NCBI RefSeq assembly: GCF_003966125.1
Contig: NZ_RXMA01000014.1
Coordinates: 1-64,000 of the forward strand
Direction of reading: 5' to 3'
DNA length: 64,000 bases
Source of the DNA: Azospirillum griseum
GTDB lineage: Bacteria > Pseudomonadota > Alphaproteobacteria > Azospirillales > Azospirillaceae
A program made the translations under genes and the position numbers. Positions within the stretch are counted from its first letter, which is position 1. Each line of letters starts with the position of its first letter. The notes below the pieces were generated by a model. It did no database searches and was not told the origin of the DNA. It saw only the letters and a program-made list of their open reading frames with translations. Below, in pieces: positions 1 to 9,200 of this stretch.

Positions 1-323
1 GGTCGGGCAAGAGCGGCTACGTCAAGCAATCCAGCCTGGCCACGGCCCGCAGCCGCGAAGCCCAGAATGTCTGGACGCTGGGCGCGCAATACACCACCGG
101 CCCGTTCACCGTCGGCCTGGGCTATCTGAACGCGCAGGACGCGGGCAGCCTGACCACCACCGGCAAGCTCAAGACCGAGCTGTACACCATCGGTGCCCGT
201 TACGTCGTCGCCCCCGGCCTGTCGGTCGGTCCGGAATTCGACCACTTCAAGATCCGCTCCGACGTCGCTGGCAGCAACGACAAGGGCAACGTCTTCCTCG
301 CCCGCACCGACCTCGCTTTCTAA
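1..323 (+). CDS. Outer-membrane porin, C-terminal fragment
   Basis: The gene enters from the left edge; only about the last 106 codons are present. The frame reads as alternating amphipathic strands (for example YTTGPFTVGLGYLNAQD and LYTIGARYVVAPGLSVG) and ends in LAF followed by TAA. A terminal phenylalanine is the usual recognition signal of beta-barrel proteins for the BAM machinery. This fits a Gram-negative general porin of the kind common in Rhodospirillales, forming diffusion channels in the outer membrane. Substrate preference cannot be judged from the fragment. A rho-independent terminator lies about 215 bases downstream on the same strand. Confidence 0.8.
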   Translation, partial: SGKSGYVKQSSLATARSREAQNVWTLGAQYTTGPFTVGLGYLNAQDAGSLTTTGKLKTELYTIGARYVVAPGLSVGPEFDHFKIRSDVAGSNDKGNVFLARTDLAF

Positions 324-537
324 GCGAACGGCGGTTTGAATCCCGGTCGGCCTCTTCGAGACGGGGGCCGACCGTGGCTGCGGTGCGCCGTACCCGCACC
401 GCCGTTCACGCGTTTGACGGTCATTCTGGACTCGCGTGAACGCTTCATGGGGTTGGGCCGGTTCGCCGGGCCAGCCGTCTCATTCTGGTGTTGTCCTCCG
501 ACCTCTCGCGATTCTCCTGGGGAGAGGTTAGCCTTGC

Positions 538-568
538 GGGCCGGGCGTTTCACGCCCGGCCTTTTTTT
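538..568 (+). terminator. Rho-independent terminator after the porin
   Basis: A GC-rich stem (GGCCGGGCG paired with CGCCCGGCC, loop TTTCA) is followed at once by seven T residues on the plus strand. The T run is on the correct side for the porin transcript and the wrong side for mntP, which is read toward it from the right. The roughly 215 bases between the porin stop and this stem contain no convincing gene. Confidence 0.8.
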
Positions 569-589
569 GCGCCGATCCACCCATACCGA

Positions 590-1171
590 TCAACCAAGTG
601 TGTGTTCGATCAGGATCTTGGTCCCCAGGCCGATCAGGGTGATGCCGCCCGCCAGTTCGGCCCAACGACCCATGCGGTTGCCCGCCGCCCGGCCGATCAG
701 CACACCGCCAAAGGCCACGGCGAAGGTGACGACGCCGATCAGCAGCGAGGTCGTGACCATGTCCACGTCCACCAACGCCAACCCGGCCCCGACCGCCGCC
801 GCGTCGATGCTGGTGGCGACCGCCGTGGTCAACAGGGCCAGCCATTCGGCGCGCCCGCTGCGGCCCGACGGGCCGCAATCGGCCTCGCCCTCCTCCTCCT
901 CGCCGCCAAAGGCGTTGCGGATCATCGCCCCACCCACCAGCAGCAGCAAACCAAAGGCGATCCAGTGATCGACCGCCTCGACCAGCGAGGCAAAGGCGAT
1001 GCCGACCGACCAGCCGATCAGCGGCATGGCGAATTGGCACAGGCCAAAGGCCACCCCGACCTTGACCGCTTCGGGCAGGCCGGGACGGCGCAGACAGGCC
1101 CCGCGCCCCAGCGCGGCGGCGAAGGAATCCATGGACAGGCTGAAGGCAAGCGCCAGAGAGGTACCGATCAC
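590..1171 (-). CDS. mntP: Manganese efflux pump MntP
   Basis: Inner-membrane Mn2+ exporter that protects against manganese excess. With a GTG start at 1171 the protein has 193 residues, close to the roughly 190 of the family. It shows six hydrophobic segments with an acidic loop (EEEEGE, about residues 91-96) between the two halves. The conserved intramembrane aspartates are in SMDSFAAALGRG (D15) and TSIDAAAVG (D123). A longer frame exists up to 1321, but its first 50 codons lie inside a riboswitch aptamer and do not look like MntP, so the start was moved to the GTG preceded by a G-rich stretch. Regulation is probably by manganese through the riboswitch immediately upstream. Confidence 0.9.
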   Translation of the reverse strand: MIGTSLALAFSLSMDSFAAALGRGACLRRPGLPEAVKVGVAFGLCQFAMPLIGWSVGIAFASLVEAVDHWIAFGLLLLVGGAMIRNAFGGEEEEGEADCGPSGRSGRAEWLALLTTAVATSIDAAAVGAGLALVDVDMVTTSLLIGVVTFAVAFGGVLIGRAAGNRMGRWAELAGGITLIGLGTKILIEHTLG

Positions 1172-1204
1172 AACGCAATCCCCGGCCAGTCGAATCGCAG
1201 TGGA

Positions 1205-1243
1205 TTCAGACGGACTCCGGCTGGCCTTGCGGAGCGGTCTGAA
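1205..1243 (-). promoter_or_regulatory. Stem-loop abutting the Mn riboswitch (expression platform)
   Basis: TTCAGAC (1243-1237) pairs with GTCTGAA (1211-1205), with an inner GCTCCG/CGGAGT helix. It starts at the base immediately after the aptamer P1 arm and ends about 34 bases before the mntP start codon. It could compete with P1 or control access to the translation start. Its exact switching partner cannot be settled by eye. Confidence 0.55.
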
Positions 1244-1373
1244 CCACTGGTCTCGCCGGGCCGATCCGGGTCGGATCGCTGCGCGCGCCATGGCGGATGC
1301 GGCCAAAGCCGACCCGTCCAAGTCTGTTGACGCGAACCCCTCCTGAAACCGGAGGGTGGCTACTCCCCAATGA
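1244..1373 (-). promoter_or_regulatory. yybP-ykoY (Mn2+) riboswitch upstream of mntP
   Basis: Read on the minus strand, this leader begins TCATTGGGGAGTAGCC, contains GTTCGCGTCAACAGAC in the middle and ends GGCGAGACCAGTGG. GGGGAGTAGC, GTCAACA and GCGAGACC are hallmark blocks of the manganese-sensing yybP-ykoY class. The outer 5' arm TCATTGG (1373-1367) and 3' arm CCAGTGG (1250-1244) pair as a closing P1 helix with two G-U wobbles. A strong stem (TTCAGAC with GTCTGAA, 1243-1205) follows directly, probably the expression platform. It has no U run, so control is more likely translational or Rho-linked than intrinsic termination. Placement before mntP matches the known biology. Confidence 0.9.
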
Positions 1374-1381
1374 CGGGCAAA

Positions 1382-1410
1382 CTCCTACAGGTTGCGGGGG
1401 CATTGGTCAA
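1382..1410 (-). promoter_or_regulatory. Probable promoter of the mntP riboswitch transcript
   Basis: On the minus strand TTGACC (1410-1405) is followed after 17 bases by TAGGAG (1387-1382). The -35 is good and the -10 is weak (3 of 6 matches). Transcription would begin near 1375, within two or three bases of the 5' end of the riboswitch P1 helix at 1373, which is independent support. The -35 lies inside an inverted repeat (1402-1424). Confidence 0.5.
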
Positions 1411-1424
1411 CCGCTTTGACCAAT
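1402..1424. promoter_or_regulatory. Perfect 9-bp inverted repeat between guaD and mntP
   Basis: ATTGGTCAA, five bases, TTGACCAAT. It lies just after the guaD stop codon and overlaps the proposed mntP -35 box. It may be an operator for a metal-responsive regulator or a weak guaD terminator. No T run follows on either side, which slightly favours the operator reading. Confidence 0.45.
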
Positions 1425-1434
1425 CGGCACCGTC

Positions 1435-2811
1435 TCACCCCTCCGCATCCCGGCGGTGGGCGGGTTCGCCGCGCAGATAGGTGTGGGTGACGGCGCGGTC
1501 GTCGCCCAGGGTCATCAGGACGAACAGCTCCTCCTCCAGATCCCCGTCGATGGTCATCATGCGATGTCGCATAGCCGGGGTGGCCCGCGACTCGAGCACA
1601 ACCAGATCGGCCCAGCGCCCCGGCTCCAACACGCCGATCTCGTCGGCCATGCCCAGCGCCTCCGCGTTGCCGCGCGTCATCAGATCGAAGGCGGCGAGCG
1701 CGGGCAGATTCTGGCCGCGCAGTTGCAACACCTTGTAAGCCTCCCCCGCCGTGCGCAGCATCGAATAGCTGGTTCCCCCGCCGACGTCGGTGGCGAGCGC
1801 GTGGCGCACCGGGCGGGCGGGGTTGGACAGGGCCGCGCGGTCGAACAGGCCGCTGCCGATGAACAGGTTGGAGGTCGGGCAGAAGACCGCCACCGATCCG
1901 CTTTCGGACAAGCGGGTCATTTCGGCTTCGGACAGGTGGATGCAGTGGCCGAACAGCGAGGTCGGCCCCAGCAGCCCGAAACGGTCGTAGACGTCGGTGT
2001 AATCGCGCGCGGTCGGGAACAGGCGGCGGACCGTGGCGATCTCGTCGTGGTTTTCCGACAGATGCGTCTGCATGTGGACGCCGGGATGCTCGCGCAGCAG
2101 CGTTCCCGCCGCCGCCAACTGCGCCTCGGTGGAGGTGATGGCAAAGCGCGGCGTCACCGCGTAGCGCTGCCGTCCGTGCCGGTGCCAACGGTCAATCAAC
2201 GCCTTGCTGTCGGCATAGCCCCGCTCCGCCGTGTCGGTCAGGGCGGCGGGGGCGTGGCGGTCCATCATCACCTTTCCGGCGATCAACCCCGCGCCGCGCC
2301 GTTCGGCCTCGGTGAACAGCGCCTCGACCGATTGCGGGTGGACGGAGCCATAGGCCACCGCCGTCGTCGTGCCGTTGCGCAGCAGCTCATCCAGGAAGAA
2401 CGCGGCCCCGGCGGCGGCGTGGTCGGGATCGGCGTATTTCTGCTCCTCGATGAAGGTGTAGGTTTCCAGCCAATCGAGCAGTTGCGCGCCGTAGGAGGCG
2501 ATGACCTGCGTTTGCGGAAAATGAATGTGGGTGTCGATGAAGCCCGGCAGGATCAGGCCATCGGGATGATGGGCGACCGTCACCCCCGCCGGGACGCGGT
2601 CCTTGAGGTCGGCGTAGGCCCCCACCGCCGCGATCCGGCCATCAGCGATCAGCAGCAGACCATCGGGAATGTGGTCATAGCTGCTGGTGTCGCCCGGCTC
2701 GACCGGCGCGCGCCGGAAGCTGAGCAGACGCCCGCGCACGGCGGTGATGCGGGGCGGGGTGGCGGGCGAAGCGGCGTTGGTCACGGCAGCGGTCACAGCG
2801 GGGATTCCCAA
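1435..2811 (-). CDS. guaD: Guanine deaminase
   Basis: Cytoplasmic zinc amidohydrolase converting guanine to xanthine and ammonia in purine salvage or catabolism. The 458-residue length is typical of the GuaD family. Visible signatures are the N-terminal metal motif THIHFPQ (H95, H97), QTHLSEN, GHCIHLSE, and ATDVGGGTS carrying the catalytic/metal aspartate near residue 340, followed by a C-terminal amidohydrolase sheet (EPGRWADLVVLE). It starts 13 bases after the puuD stop, so the two are probably cotranscribed. The pairing of guanine deaminase with a urate-oxidising membrane enzyme fits a purine degradation route in which xanthine dehydrogenase lies elsewhere. Confidence 0.93.
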   Translation of the reverse strand: MGIPAVTAAVTNAASPATPPRITAVRGRLLSFRRAPVEPGDTSSYDHIPDGLLLIADGRIAAVGAYADLKDRVPAGVTVAHHPDGLILPGFIDTHIHFPQTQVIASYGAQLLDWLETYTFIEEQKYADPDHAAAGAAFFLDELLRNGTTTAVAYGSVHPQSVEALFTEAERRGAGLIAGKVMMDRHAPAALTDTAERGYADSKALIDRWHRHGRQRYAVTPRFAITSTEAQLAAAGTLLREHPGVHMQTHLSENHDEIATVRRLFPTARDYTDVYDRFGLLGPTSLFGHCIHLSEAEMTRLSESGSVAVFCPTSNLFIGSGLFDRAALSNPARPVRHALATDVGGGTSYSMLRTAGEAYKVLQLRGQNLPALAAFDLMTRGNAEALGMADEIGVLEPGRWADLVVLESRATPAMRHRMMTIDGDLEEELFVLMTLGDDRAVTHTYLRGEPAHRRDAEG

Positions 2812-2824
2812 GGCGCAAGGTCGG

Positions 2825-4018
2825 TCAGCGGGCGGTGTCGCCCGACCACGCCGCCAGCACGGCGCGTTCGTCGGGGGTCATACCGGTGATGTTGGCGGGG
2901 GGCATGGCGCGGCTCAACCCGGCCTGAACCCGGATCTGCTCGGCGTGGCGACGGATGGCGGCCGGGCTGTCCAGCGCCACGCCGCGCGGGGCGCTGGCGA
3001 TGCCGTCCCACACCGGGGTTTCGGCGTGGCACATGCTGCACCGGGTTTGCACGATCTCCTCGACCTGCGCGACGGTGACGGGGGTGGGAAGCGCGCCCAG
3101 CCGGGTCCGGTCCGCCGGGCCGAAGCCGCTCAACCACACGGCGGCCAGCATCCCGGCGACGGCGACACCCCAGGTCCACCAGGGCGATGGCTTGCCCGCG
3201 TGCTGGCTGTTGAAGAAATGGCGGATCGCCGCCCCAACCACCAGCACCAACGCCACGATCACCCAATTGTAGCGGGTGGAGGTGACGAGCGGGTAATGGT
3301 TGGAGATCATCAGGAAGATGACCGGCAGCGTCAGGTAATTGTTGTGCAGAGAGCGCTGCTTGGCCTGTTTGCCCAGCGCCGGGTCCGCCGCCTCGCCGCG
3401 CATCAGGGCGGCGACCGTCTTGCGCTGGTTGGGGATGATGAGCATGAAGACGTTGGCCGCCATCATCGTCCCCATCAGCGCGCCCATTTGCAGCATCGCC
3501 CCGCGCCCGCTGTAGATCCGGGTCATCGCCCAGGCGGTCGCCACCAGCAGGACGAAGCCGGTCAGTGCCAGCGCCACGTCGTTGCGGCCCAGCGGCGATT
3601 TGCACAGGCTGTCATACGCCTTCCACCCCAGCAGCAGCAGCCCGGCGCTGAGGCCCACCGCCTGCCAGGGGGCGAGCGCCATCACATCCTGATCGATCAG
3701 GAACAGATCGGCCCCCCGGTAATACAGCACCACCATCAGGAAAAAGCCGCTCATCCAGGTGGCGTAGGATTCCCATTTGAACCATGTGAGGTCATCGGGC
3801 ATGTGGGGCGGGACCACCATGTATTTGGTCATGTGGTAAAAACCGCCGCCGTGGATTTGCCAGGCGTCGCCCGCCGTGCCCGGCGGTGCCCCCTCACGCC
3901 GCTTCAGCGAGGCATCGAGGTGGATGAAGTAAAAGGACGATCCGATCCAGGCCACGGCGGTGATGACGTGCAGCCACCGCGCCACCGTGTTGATCCACTC
4001 CCACAGAATGGGTTCCAT
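2825..4018 (-). CDS. puuD: Membrane urate hydroxylase PuuD with C-terminal cytochrome c domain
   Basis: Oxidises urate to 5-hydroxyisourate and passes electrons to a c-type cytochrome. The 398-residue protein begins MEPILWEWINTVARWLHV. It has about eight hydrophobic segments with several conserved histidines, including FHLD/FYFIHLD and GGGFYHMTKY blocks typical of the PuuD N-terminal domain. The last 75 residues form a cytochrome c fold with the haem motif CSMCH (C328-H332) and a probable methionine ligand in AMPP (M373). The ATG at 4018 was preferred over the upstream one at 4051 because AAGGGGG lies at the right distance before it. It is the first gene of a puuD-guaD operon. Confidence 0.9.
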   Translation of the reverse strand: MEPILWEWINTVARWLHVITAVAWIGSSFYFIHLDASLKRREGAPPGTAGDAWQIHGGGFYHMTKYMVVPPHMPDDLTWFKWESYATWMSGFFLMVVLYYRGADLFLIDQDVMALAPWQAVGLSAGLLLLGWKAYDSLCKSPLGRNDVALALTGFVLLVATAWAMTRIYSGRGAMLQMGALMGTMMAANVFMLIIPNQRKTVAALMRGEAADPALGKQAKQRSLHNNYLTLPVIFLMISNHYPLVTSTRYNWVIVALVLVVGAAIRHFFNSQHAGKPSPWWTWGVAVAGMLAAVWLSGFGPADRTRLGALPTPVTVAQVEEIVQTRCSMCHAETPVWDGIASAPRGVALDSPAAIRRHAEQIRVQAGLSRAMPPANITGMTPDERAVLAAWSGDTAR

Positions 4019-4211
4019 CGCGCACGCCCCCTTGTCAGCCCGGAGTGTCACCAGACTACGGGCATTTGCGGCGCGGGGGAAACCGGGAGTGGGTTTCCAA
4101 CAGCTTCAAAGAATGCCGAAGAATGCGCTGGCGCGGTCACACCTGCGACCGGCTCGCAAAATTCCGCTGGACAGCGGGCGCGTGTCGGCGTAACGGTGTC
4201 ATCGGTAAGTG

Positions 4212-4225
4212 AGTGAGTGCTCACT
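4212..4225. promoter_or_regulatory. Candidate TetR operator
   Basis: AGTGAG, TG, CTCACT forms a perfect 6+6 inverted repeat, within a longer GTGAGTGAGTG run. It sits about 20-60 bases before the possible starts of a TetR-family gene and the RND efflux operon it leads. Autoregulatory TetR operators of efflux systems often occupy this position and have such symmetry. The regulator binding it is inferred. Confidence 0.5.
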
Positions 4226-4242
4226 ATTGATGGATTTCCCCC

Positions 4243-5010
4243 GTGACACCTCCTCTGACACCCCGCGTGACGCCCATGGCTCCCCGCCTCAACGCCGCCG
4301 CCCGGCGCAAAGCCATCCTCGACAGCGCGCTGCCGCTGTTCGCGGGCAAGGGTTTCGCCGCAACCACCACCAAGGAGATCGCGCAGGCCGCCGGCGTGTC
4401 GGAGGCGCTGATCTTCAAGCATTTCCCCTCCAAAGCCTCGCTGTACGAAGCGATCTTCCTGTCTTGCATCGACGACGATCCCGAATACGCCCGGCTCGTC
4501 GCCCTGCCCGCCTCCACCGCCACTCTGGCGCAGATGATCCAGGCGCTGGTTCGTCATTTCGTCATCGATCTGCCCGATGATGGCGAGGAACGGGCGCGTC
4601 ATCGCCTGACGTTGCTGAGTCTTCTGGAAGATGGGGAGTTCATGCGGCTGGTGTATGACGGGTTGCGGGAGCGCTTTTTGCCCACTTTTGCCGCCGCCAT
4701 CCGGGCCGCCGCCGCTGCGGGCGATCTGGTTCCGGGGCCGATCCTGGCCGACAACGCCCTGTGGCTGGCCGATCACCTGTGCATGGGCTTTGGCGCCACC
4801 TGTCTGAGCGGGCGCTCGCTGGTTCCCTACAACGGCGACCGCGCGGACTTGGCGCGGCAAGCCATCTGGTTCATCCTGCGTGGGCTTGGGATGCGCGACG
4901 AGGCGATCGCCGCGCAGGAAGCACACGCACGCTTTCCTTTTGCGCCTTTTGATCCCTTGCGCTCGCCCGACGCCGCGCAGGTCCACACCGATCCGATTCG
5001 GAGCAACTGA
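4243..5010 (+). CDS. TetR/AcrR-family regulator of the RND efflux operon
   Basis: A 255-residue one-component regulator. The N-terminal HTH is clear: [18 protein letters not shown], then [21 protein letters not shown] (about residues 22-62). The variable C-terminal ligand/dimer domain follows. The stop codon is 2 bases before the adaptor gene, so it is cotranscribed with the pump it presumably represses. Start choice is uncertain: the GTG at 4243 lacks a good ribosome site and an in-frame ATG at 4276 is possible; both retain the whole HTH. An inverted repeat just upstream is the likely autoregulatory site. The inducing compound is unknown. Confidence 0.85.
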   Translation: MTPPLTPRVTPMAPRLNAAARRKAILDSALPLFAGKGFAATTTKEIAQAAGVSEALIFKHFPSKASLYEAIFLSCIDDDPEYARLVALPASTATLAQMIQALVRHFVIDLPDDGEERARHRLTLLSLLEDGEFMRLVYDGLRERFLPTFAAAIRAAAAAGDLVPGPILADNALWLADHLCMGFGATCLSGRSLVPYNGDRADLARQAIWFILRGLGMRDEAIAAQEAHARFPFAPFDPLRSPDAAQVHTDPIRSN

Positions 5011-5012
5011 CC

Positions 5013-6245
5013 GTGACCCTGGACAATTCCCCCAAAACCGAGACGTCGTTCGGCCATCCGGCGGCCTCTGTCGGCCATGCGGCGGGCGGCCCCGGCGAAC
5101 GCCCGCCCGTGCGGCGCGGCGCGCTGGCGGTGCGGCTGATCATCACCCTCATCATTCTGGGCCTGCTCGGGGCCGGGCTGTATGGCTTCAACGCCTTCCG
5201 CGCCAAGGCCATCGCCGATTTCTTCGCCAACAACAAACCGCCGCCCACCCCGGTGGCGCTGGCCGAAGCGACCATGCAGACGGTGCCGAAATACCTGACC
5301 GCCATCGGCACGCTGGTCGCGTCCCGCCAAGTGACCGTCGCCCCGGAGGTTGCCGGGCGCGTCCTGCAGATCCCGTTCGAATCCGGGGCCACCGTCAAGG
5401 CGGGCGACCCGCTGGTGCAGTTGAACGACGCCACCGAACAGGCCGACCAGTTGGCCCAGCGCGCCCAGGCCCGTTTGGCCGAACTCAATCTGGACCGTTA
5501 CCGCGACCTGCGGCGCAGCCAGGCCACGCCGCAAAGCAACGTCGACCAGTATCAGGCGCAGTTGGACGAGATCAACGCGAACATGAAGCGCACCCAGGCG
5601 CTGATCGCGCAAAAGCTGATCCGCGCGCCGTTCGACGGCCAGCTTGGCATTCGTCAGATCAACGTCGGCGACTACGTCACGGCGGGGGCGACCATCGTCA
5701 CCCTGACCGATCTGGCCCAGCTCTACGTCAACTTCACCCTGCCGGAACAGGCGTTCCCCCGGCTGTCCATCGGCCAGAAGCTGCTGGTCAACGCCGATCC
5801 GTTCCCCGGCCGTGATTTCGACGCGACCATCACCACCATCGAACCGCAGGTCAGCGCCGACACCCGCGCGGTGAAGGTTCAGGCCACGCTCGACAACCGC
5901 GACCGGGCGCTGCGTCCCGGCATGTTCGCCAACGTGCGCGTCGTGCTGCCGCCGCAGCCCAACACCCTGACCGTGCCGGAAACCGCCATCGACTACACCG
6001 TCTACGGCGATTCCGTGTTCGTCGCGGTGAACCAGAAGACGCCCGACGGCAAGGATCAACTGGTGGTTCAGCGCAGCCCGGTGAAGGTCGGCGACCGCAC
6101 GCAGAACCGGGTGGAAATCCGCGAAGGGTTGAAGCCGGGCGACCGCGTGGTCGTGTCGGGTCAGCTCAAGCTGGCGAACGGGGCGGCGGTGTCGGTGTCG
6201 GACAGCCCGACGCTGGTCCCCCCCGCCACCCTGCCGCAGAATTGA
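5013..6245 (+). CDS. RND efflux periplasmic adaptor (membrane fusion protein)
   Basis: A 410-residue membrane fusion protein that would bridge the inner-membrane pump and an outer-membrane channel. A cytoplasmic N-tail of about 40 residues precedes one transmembrane segment (about 41-60, LIITLIILGLLGAGLYGF). Then come the barrel-sandwich/lipoyl halves (VAPEVAGRVLQIPFESGATVKAGDPL and LIRAPFDGQLGIRQINVGDYV), a short alpha-hairpin, the beta-barrel and a membrane-proximal domain. The start is a GTG two bases after the regulator stop, implying translational coupling. The pump gene follows after 10 bases. Closest to the MexE/AcrA group; substrate not predictable. Confidence 0.88.
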   Translation: MTLDNSPKTETSFGHPAASVGHAAGGPGERPPVRRGALAVRLIITLIILGLLGAGLYGFNAFRAKAIADFFANNKPPPTPVALAEATMQTVPKYLTAIGTLVASRQVTVAPEVAGRVLQIPFESGATVKAGDPLVQLNDATEQADQLAQRAQARLAELNLDRYRDLRRSQATPQSNVDQYQAQLDEINANMKRTQALIAQKLIRAPFDGQLGIRQINVGDYVTAGATIVTLTDLAQLYVNFTLPEQAFPRLSIGQKLLVNADPFPGRDFDATITTIEPQVSADTRAVKVQATLDNRDRALRPGMFANVRVVLPPQPNTLTVPETAIDYTVYGDSVFVAVNQKTPDGKDQLVVQRSPVKVGDRTQNRVEIREGLKPGDRVVVSGQLKLANGAAVSVSDSPTLVPPATLPQN

Positions 6246-6255
6246 GGGCGGCGTC

Positions 6256-9200
6256 ATGAGTTTCACTGATCTGTTCATCCGTCGCCCGATCCTGTCGGTG
6301 GTGGTCAGCCTGCTGATCCTGCTGATCGGGTTGCGCGCCCTGCTGGAAATGCCGATCCGGCAATACCCCCAGCTTCAGAACACCGTCATCACCATCACCA
6401 CCAGCTACCCCGGCGCGTCGCCCGATCTGATGCAGGGCTTCATCGCCACGCCGATCGAACAGGCGGTGTCCTCGGCGGAGGGCATCAATTACCTGACCTC
6501 CTCCTCCACCCAGGGGCAGAGCGTCGTCACCGCCAACATCCGGTTGAACTTCGACCCCAACGTCGCGATGACCGACGTCATGGCCAAGGTCAATCAGGTC
6601 AAGTATCAGCTTCCCAAAGAGGCGAACGACCCGGTCATCCTGAAATCGACCGGCGAGACCACCTCGATCCTTTACATGGGCTTCTCCAGCACCGAACTGT
6701 CGGGCGCGGCGATTTCCGATTACCTGACCCGCGTCGTCCAACCCAATCTGGCGACGGTGGACGGGGTGGCCCGCGCCCAGATTCTCGGCGGCCAGACCTT
6801 TGCCATGCGGCTGTGGCTCGACCCGGTGCGGATGGCGGCGCGCGGCATCGCGGCGGCGGACGTGTCGGCGGCCATCGCCGCCAACAATTACCAGTCCGCC
6901 CCCGGCCAGACCAAGGGCATGTTCGTCATCACCAACGTCACCGCCAACACCGGCCTGACCGACGTGGAGCAGTTCCGCGACATGGTGGTGAAGGCCAAGG
7001 ACGGCGCGCTGGTCCGCCTGCGCGACATCGGCACGGTGGAGTTGGGGGCGCAGAGCTTCAACGCCAGCGTCGCCATGAACGGCCAGGAGGCCATCTTCAT
7101 CGGTGTCGACGCCACGCCGACCGGCAACCCGCTGAACATCGTCGCCGACATCCGCAAGATGGTCCCGGAGCTGCGGCGCAACCTGCCGCCCAACATGTCG
7201 ATGGACATCGTGTATGACAGCACGCGCTTCATCCAATCCTCGATCGACGAGGTGGTGAAGACGCTGATCGAAGCGGTCGTCATCGTCATCGCCGTCATCT
7301 ATCTGTTCCTCGGCTCCTTCCGCTCCGTGCTGATCCCGGTGGTGACGATCCCGCTGTCGATCATCGGGGCCTGCACCTTCATGCTGGCGCTGGGCTTCTC
7401 GATCAATCTGCTGACCCTGCTGGCGATGGTGCTGGCCATCGGGCTGGTGGTGGACGACGCCATCGTCGTGGTGGAAAACGTCCATCGCCATGTGGAAGAG
7501 GGCAAATCGCCGGTCGCCGCCGCCATCATCGGCGCGCGGGAGATCATCGGCCCGGTCATTTCGATGACCATCACGCTGGCCGCCGTCTACGCCCCCATCG
7601 GCTTCCTGGGCGGGTTGACCGGCGCGCTGTTCCGCGAATTCGCCTTCACACTCGCCGCGTCGGTCGTCGTGTCGGGCGTGGTCGCGCTCACCCTGTCGCC
7701 GATGATGTGCTCCATCATCCTGCGCGACCACAGCCACCAGGGCCGCTTCGCCGCCTTCCTCGACCGCTGCTTCAACCGGCTGTCGGACTGGTACATCCGT
7801 CGGCTGGACGGCATGTTGAACTACCGCGCGGCCACCCTGCTGTTCGCCGTCGGCGTTCTGATGAGCGTGGGCTATCTGTTCGCCAACACCATGAGCGAGT
7901 TGGCCCCGGAAGAGGATCAGGGCATCCTGTTCGGCATCTCCAAGGCCCCGCAATATTCGAACCTCGATTACATCACCAGCTTTGGCAAGGGGCTGGACGA
8001 CACCTTCAAATCCTTCCCCGAGACCGACACCCGCTTCATCCTGACCGGCATGCCAACGCTCAACCAGGGCTTCGCCGGCATGATCCTGAAGCCGTGGGAC
8101 GAGCGCACCCGCAGCGCCAAGGAGCTGCAACCGCTGGCCCAGGCGGAGTTGAACAAGATCACCGGCCTGAACGTCTTCCTGGTGTCGCCCCCGGCCCTAC
8201 CCGGCTCCACCGGCGGCCTGCCGGTGCAGATGGTGATTTCCAGCTCCGGCGATTACCGCACCATCTATGACGCGATGGAGCGCATCAAGGACGCCGCCAA
8301 CAAAAGCGGCATGTTCATCGTCACCGACAGCGATCTGCAATATGACAGCCCGGTGATCCGGCTGAAGATCGACCGCGCCAAGGCGGCGGATCTCGGCCTG
8401 TCGATGAAGTCGGTGGCCGACACGCTGGCGGTGATGGTCGGCGGCAACTACGTCAACCGCTTCAACCTGAACGGCCGGTCTTACGAGGTGATCCCCCAGG
8501 TGCCGCGCGCCCAGCGCCTGACGCCGGAGGATCTGACCAAATTCTACGTCACCACCGGATCGGGGGCGCAGATCCCGCTGTCCACCGTGGTGCGGATCGA
8601 AACGGCGACCGAACCGAACGCGCTGAACAAGTACAACCAGTTGCCCTCGGCCACCTTCTCCGCCGTGCCGATGCCGGGCGTCACCATGGGCCAGGCGGTG
8701 GATTTCCTGGAGGAGCAGGCGCGCACCCATCTGCCCGCCGGGTTCAACCACGCCTATCTGTCGGAATCGCGCCAGTATGTGACCGAAGGCAATCAGCTGG
8801 TCGTGACCTTCGCCTTTGCCTTGATCGTCATCTTCCTGGTGCTGGCCGCGCAGTTTGAATCGCTGCGCGACCCGCTGGTGATCCTGATTTCGGTGCCGAT
8901 GTCGATCTGCGGCGCGCTGTTGCCGCTGTTCTTCGGCGTGGCGACGATGAACATCTACACCCAGGTGGGCTTGGTCACGCTGATCGGTCTCATCAGCAAG
9001 CACGGCATCTTGCTGGTGGAGTTCGCCCGCGAGATGCAGATCAACGAGGGGGTGGACCGCCGCACCGCGATCGAACACGCGGCCCGCGTCCGTCTGCGCC
9101 CGATCCTGATGACCACGGCGGCGATGGTGGTGGGTCTGGTCCCGCTGCTGACCGCCGCCGGGGCGGGTGCCGCCAGCCGCTTTTCCATCGGTCTGGTGAT

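Noticed and set aside
1172..1321. N-terminal extension of MntP
   Set aside because: These 50 codons coincide with the riboswitch aptamer and its platform and are not MntP-like.
6166..8130. A 654-codon minus-strand frame opposite the RND pump gene
   Set aside because: His/Asp/Gln-rich translation typical of antisense high-GC frames; pump gene is intact.
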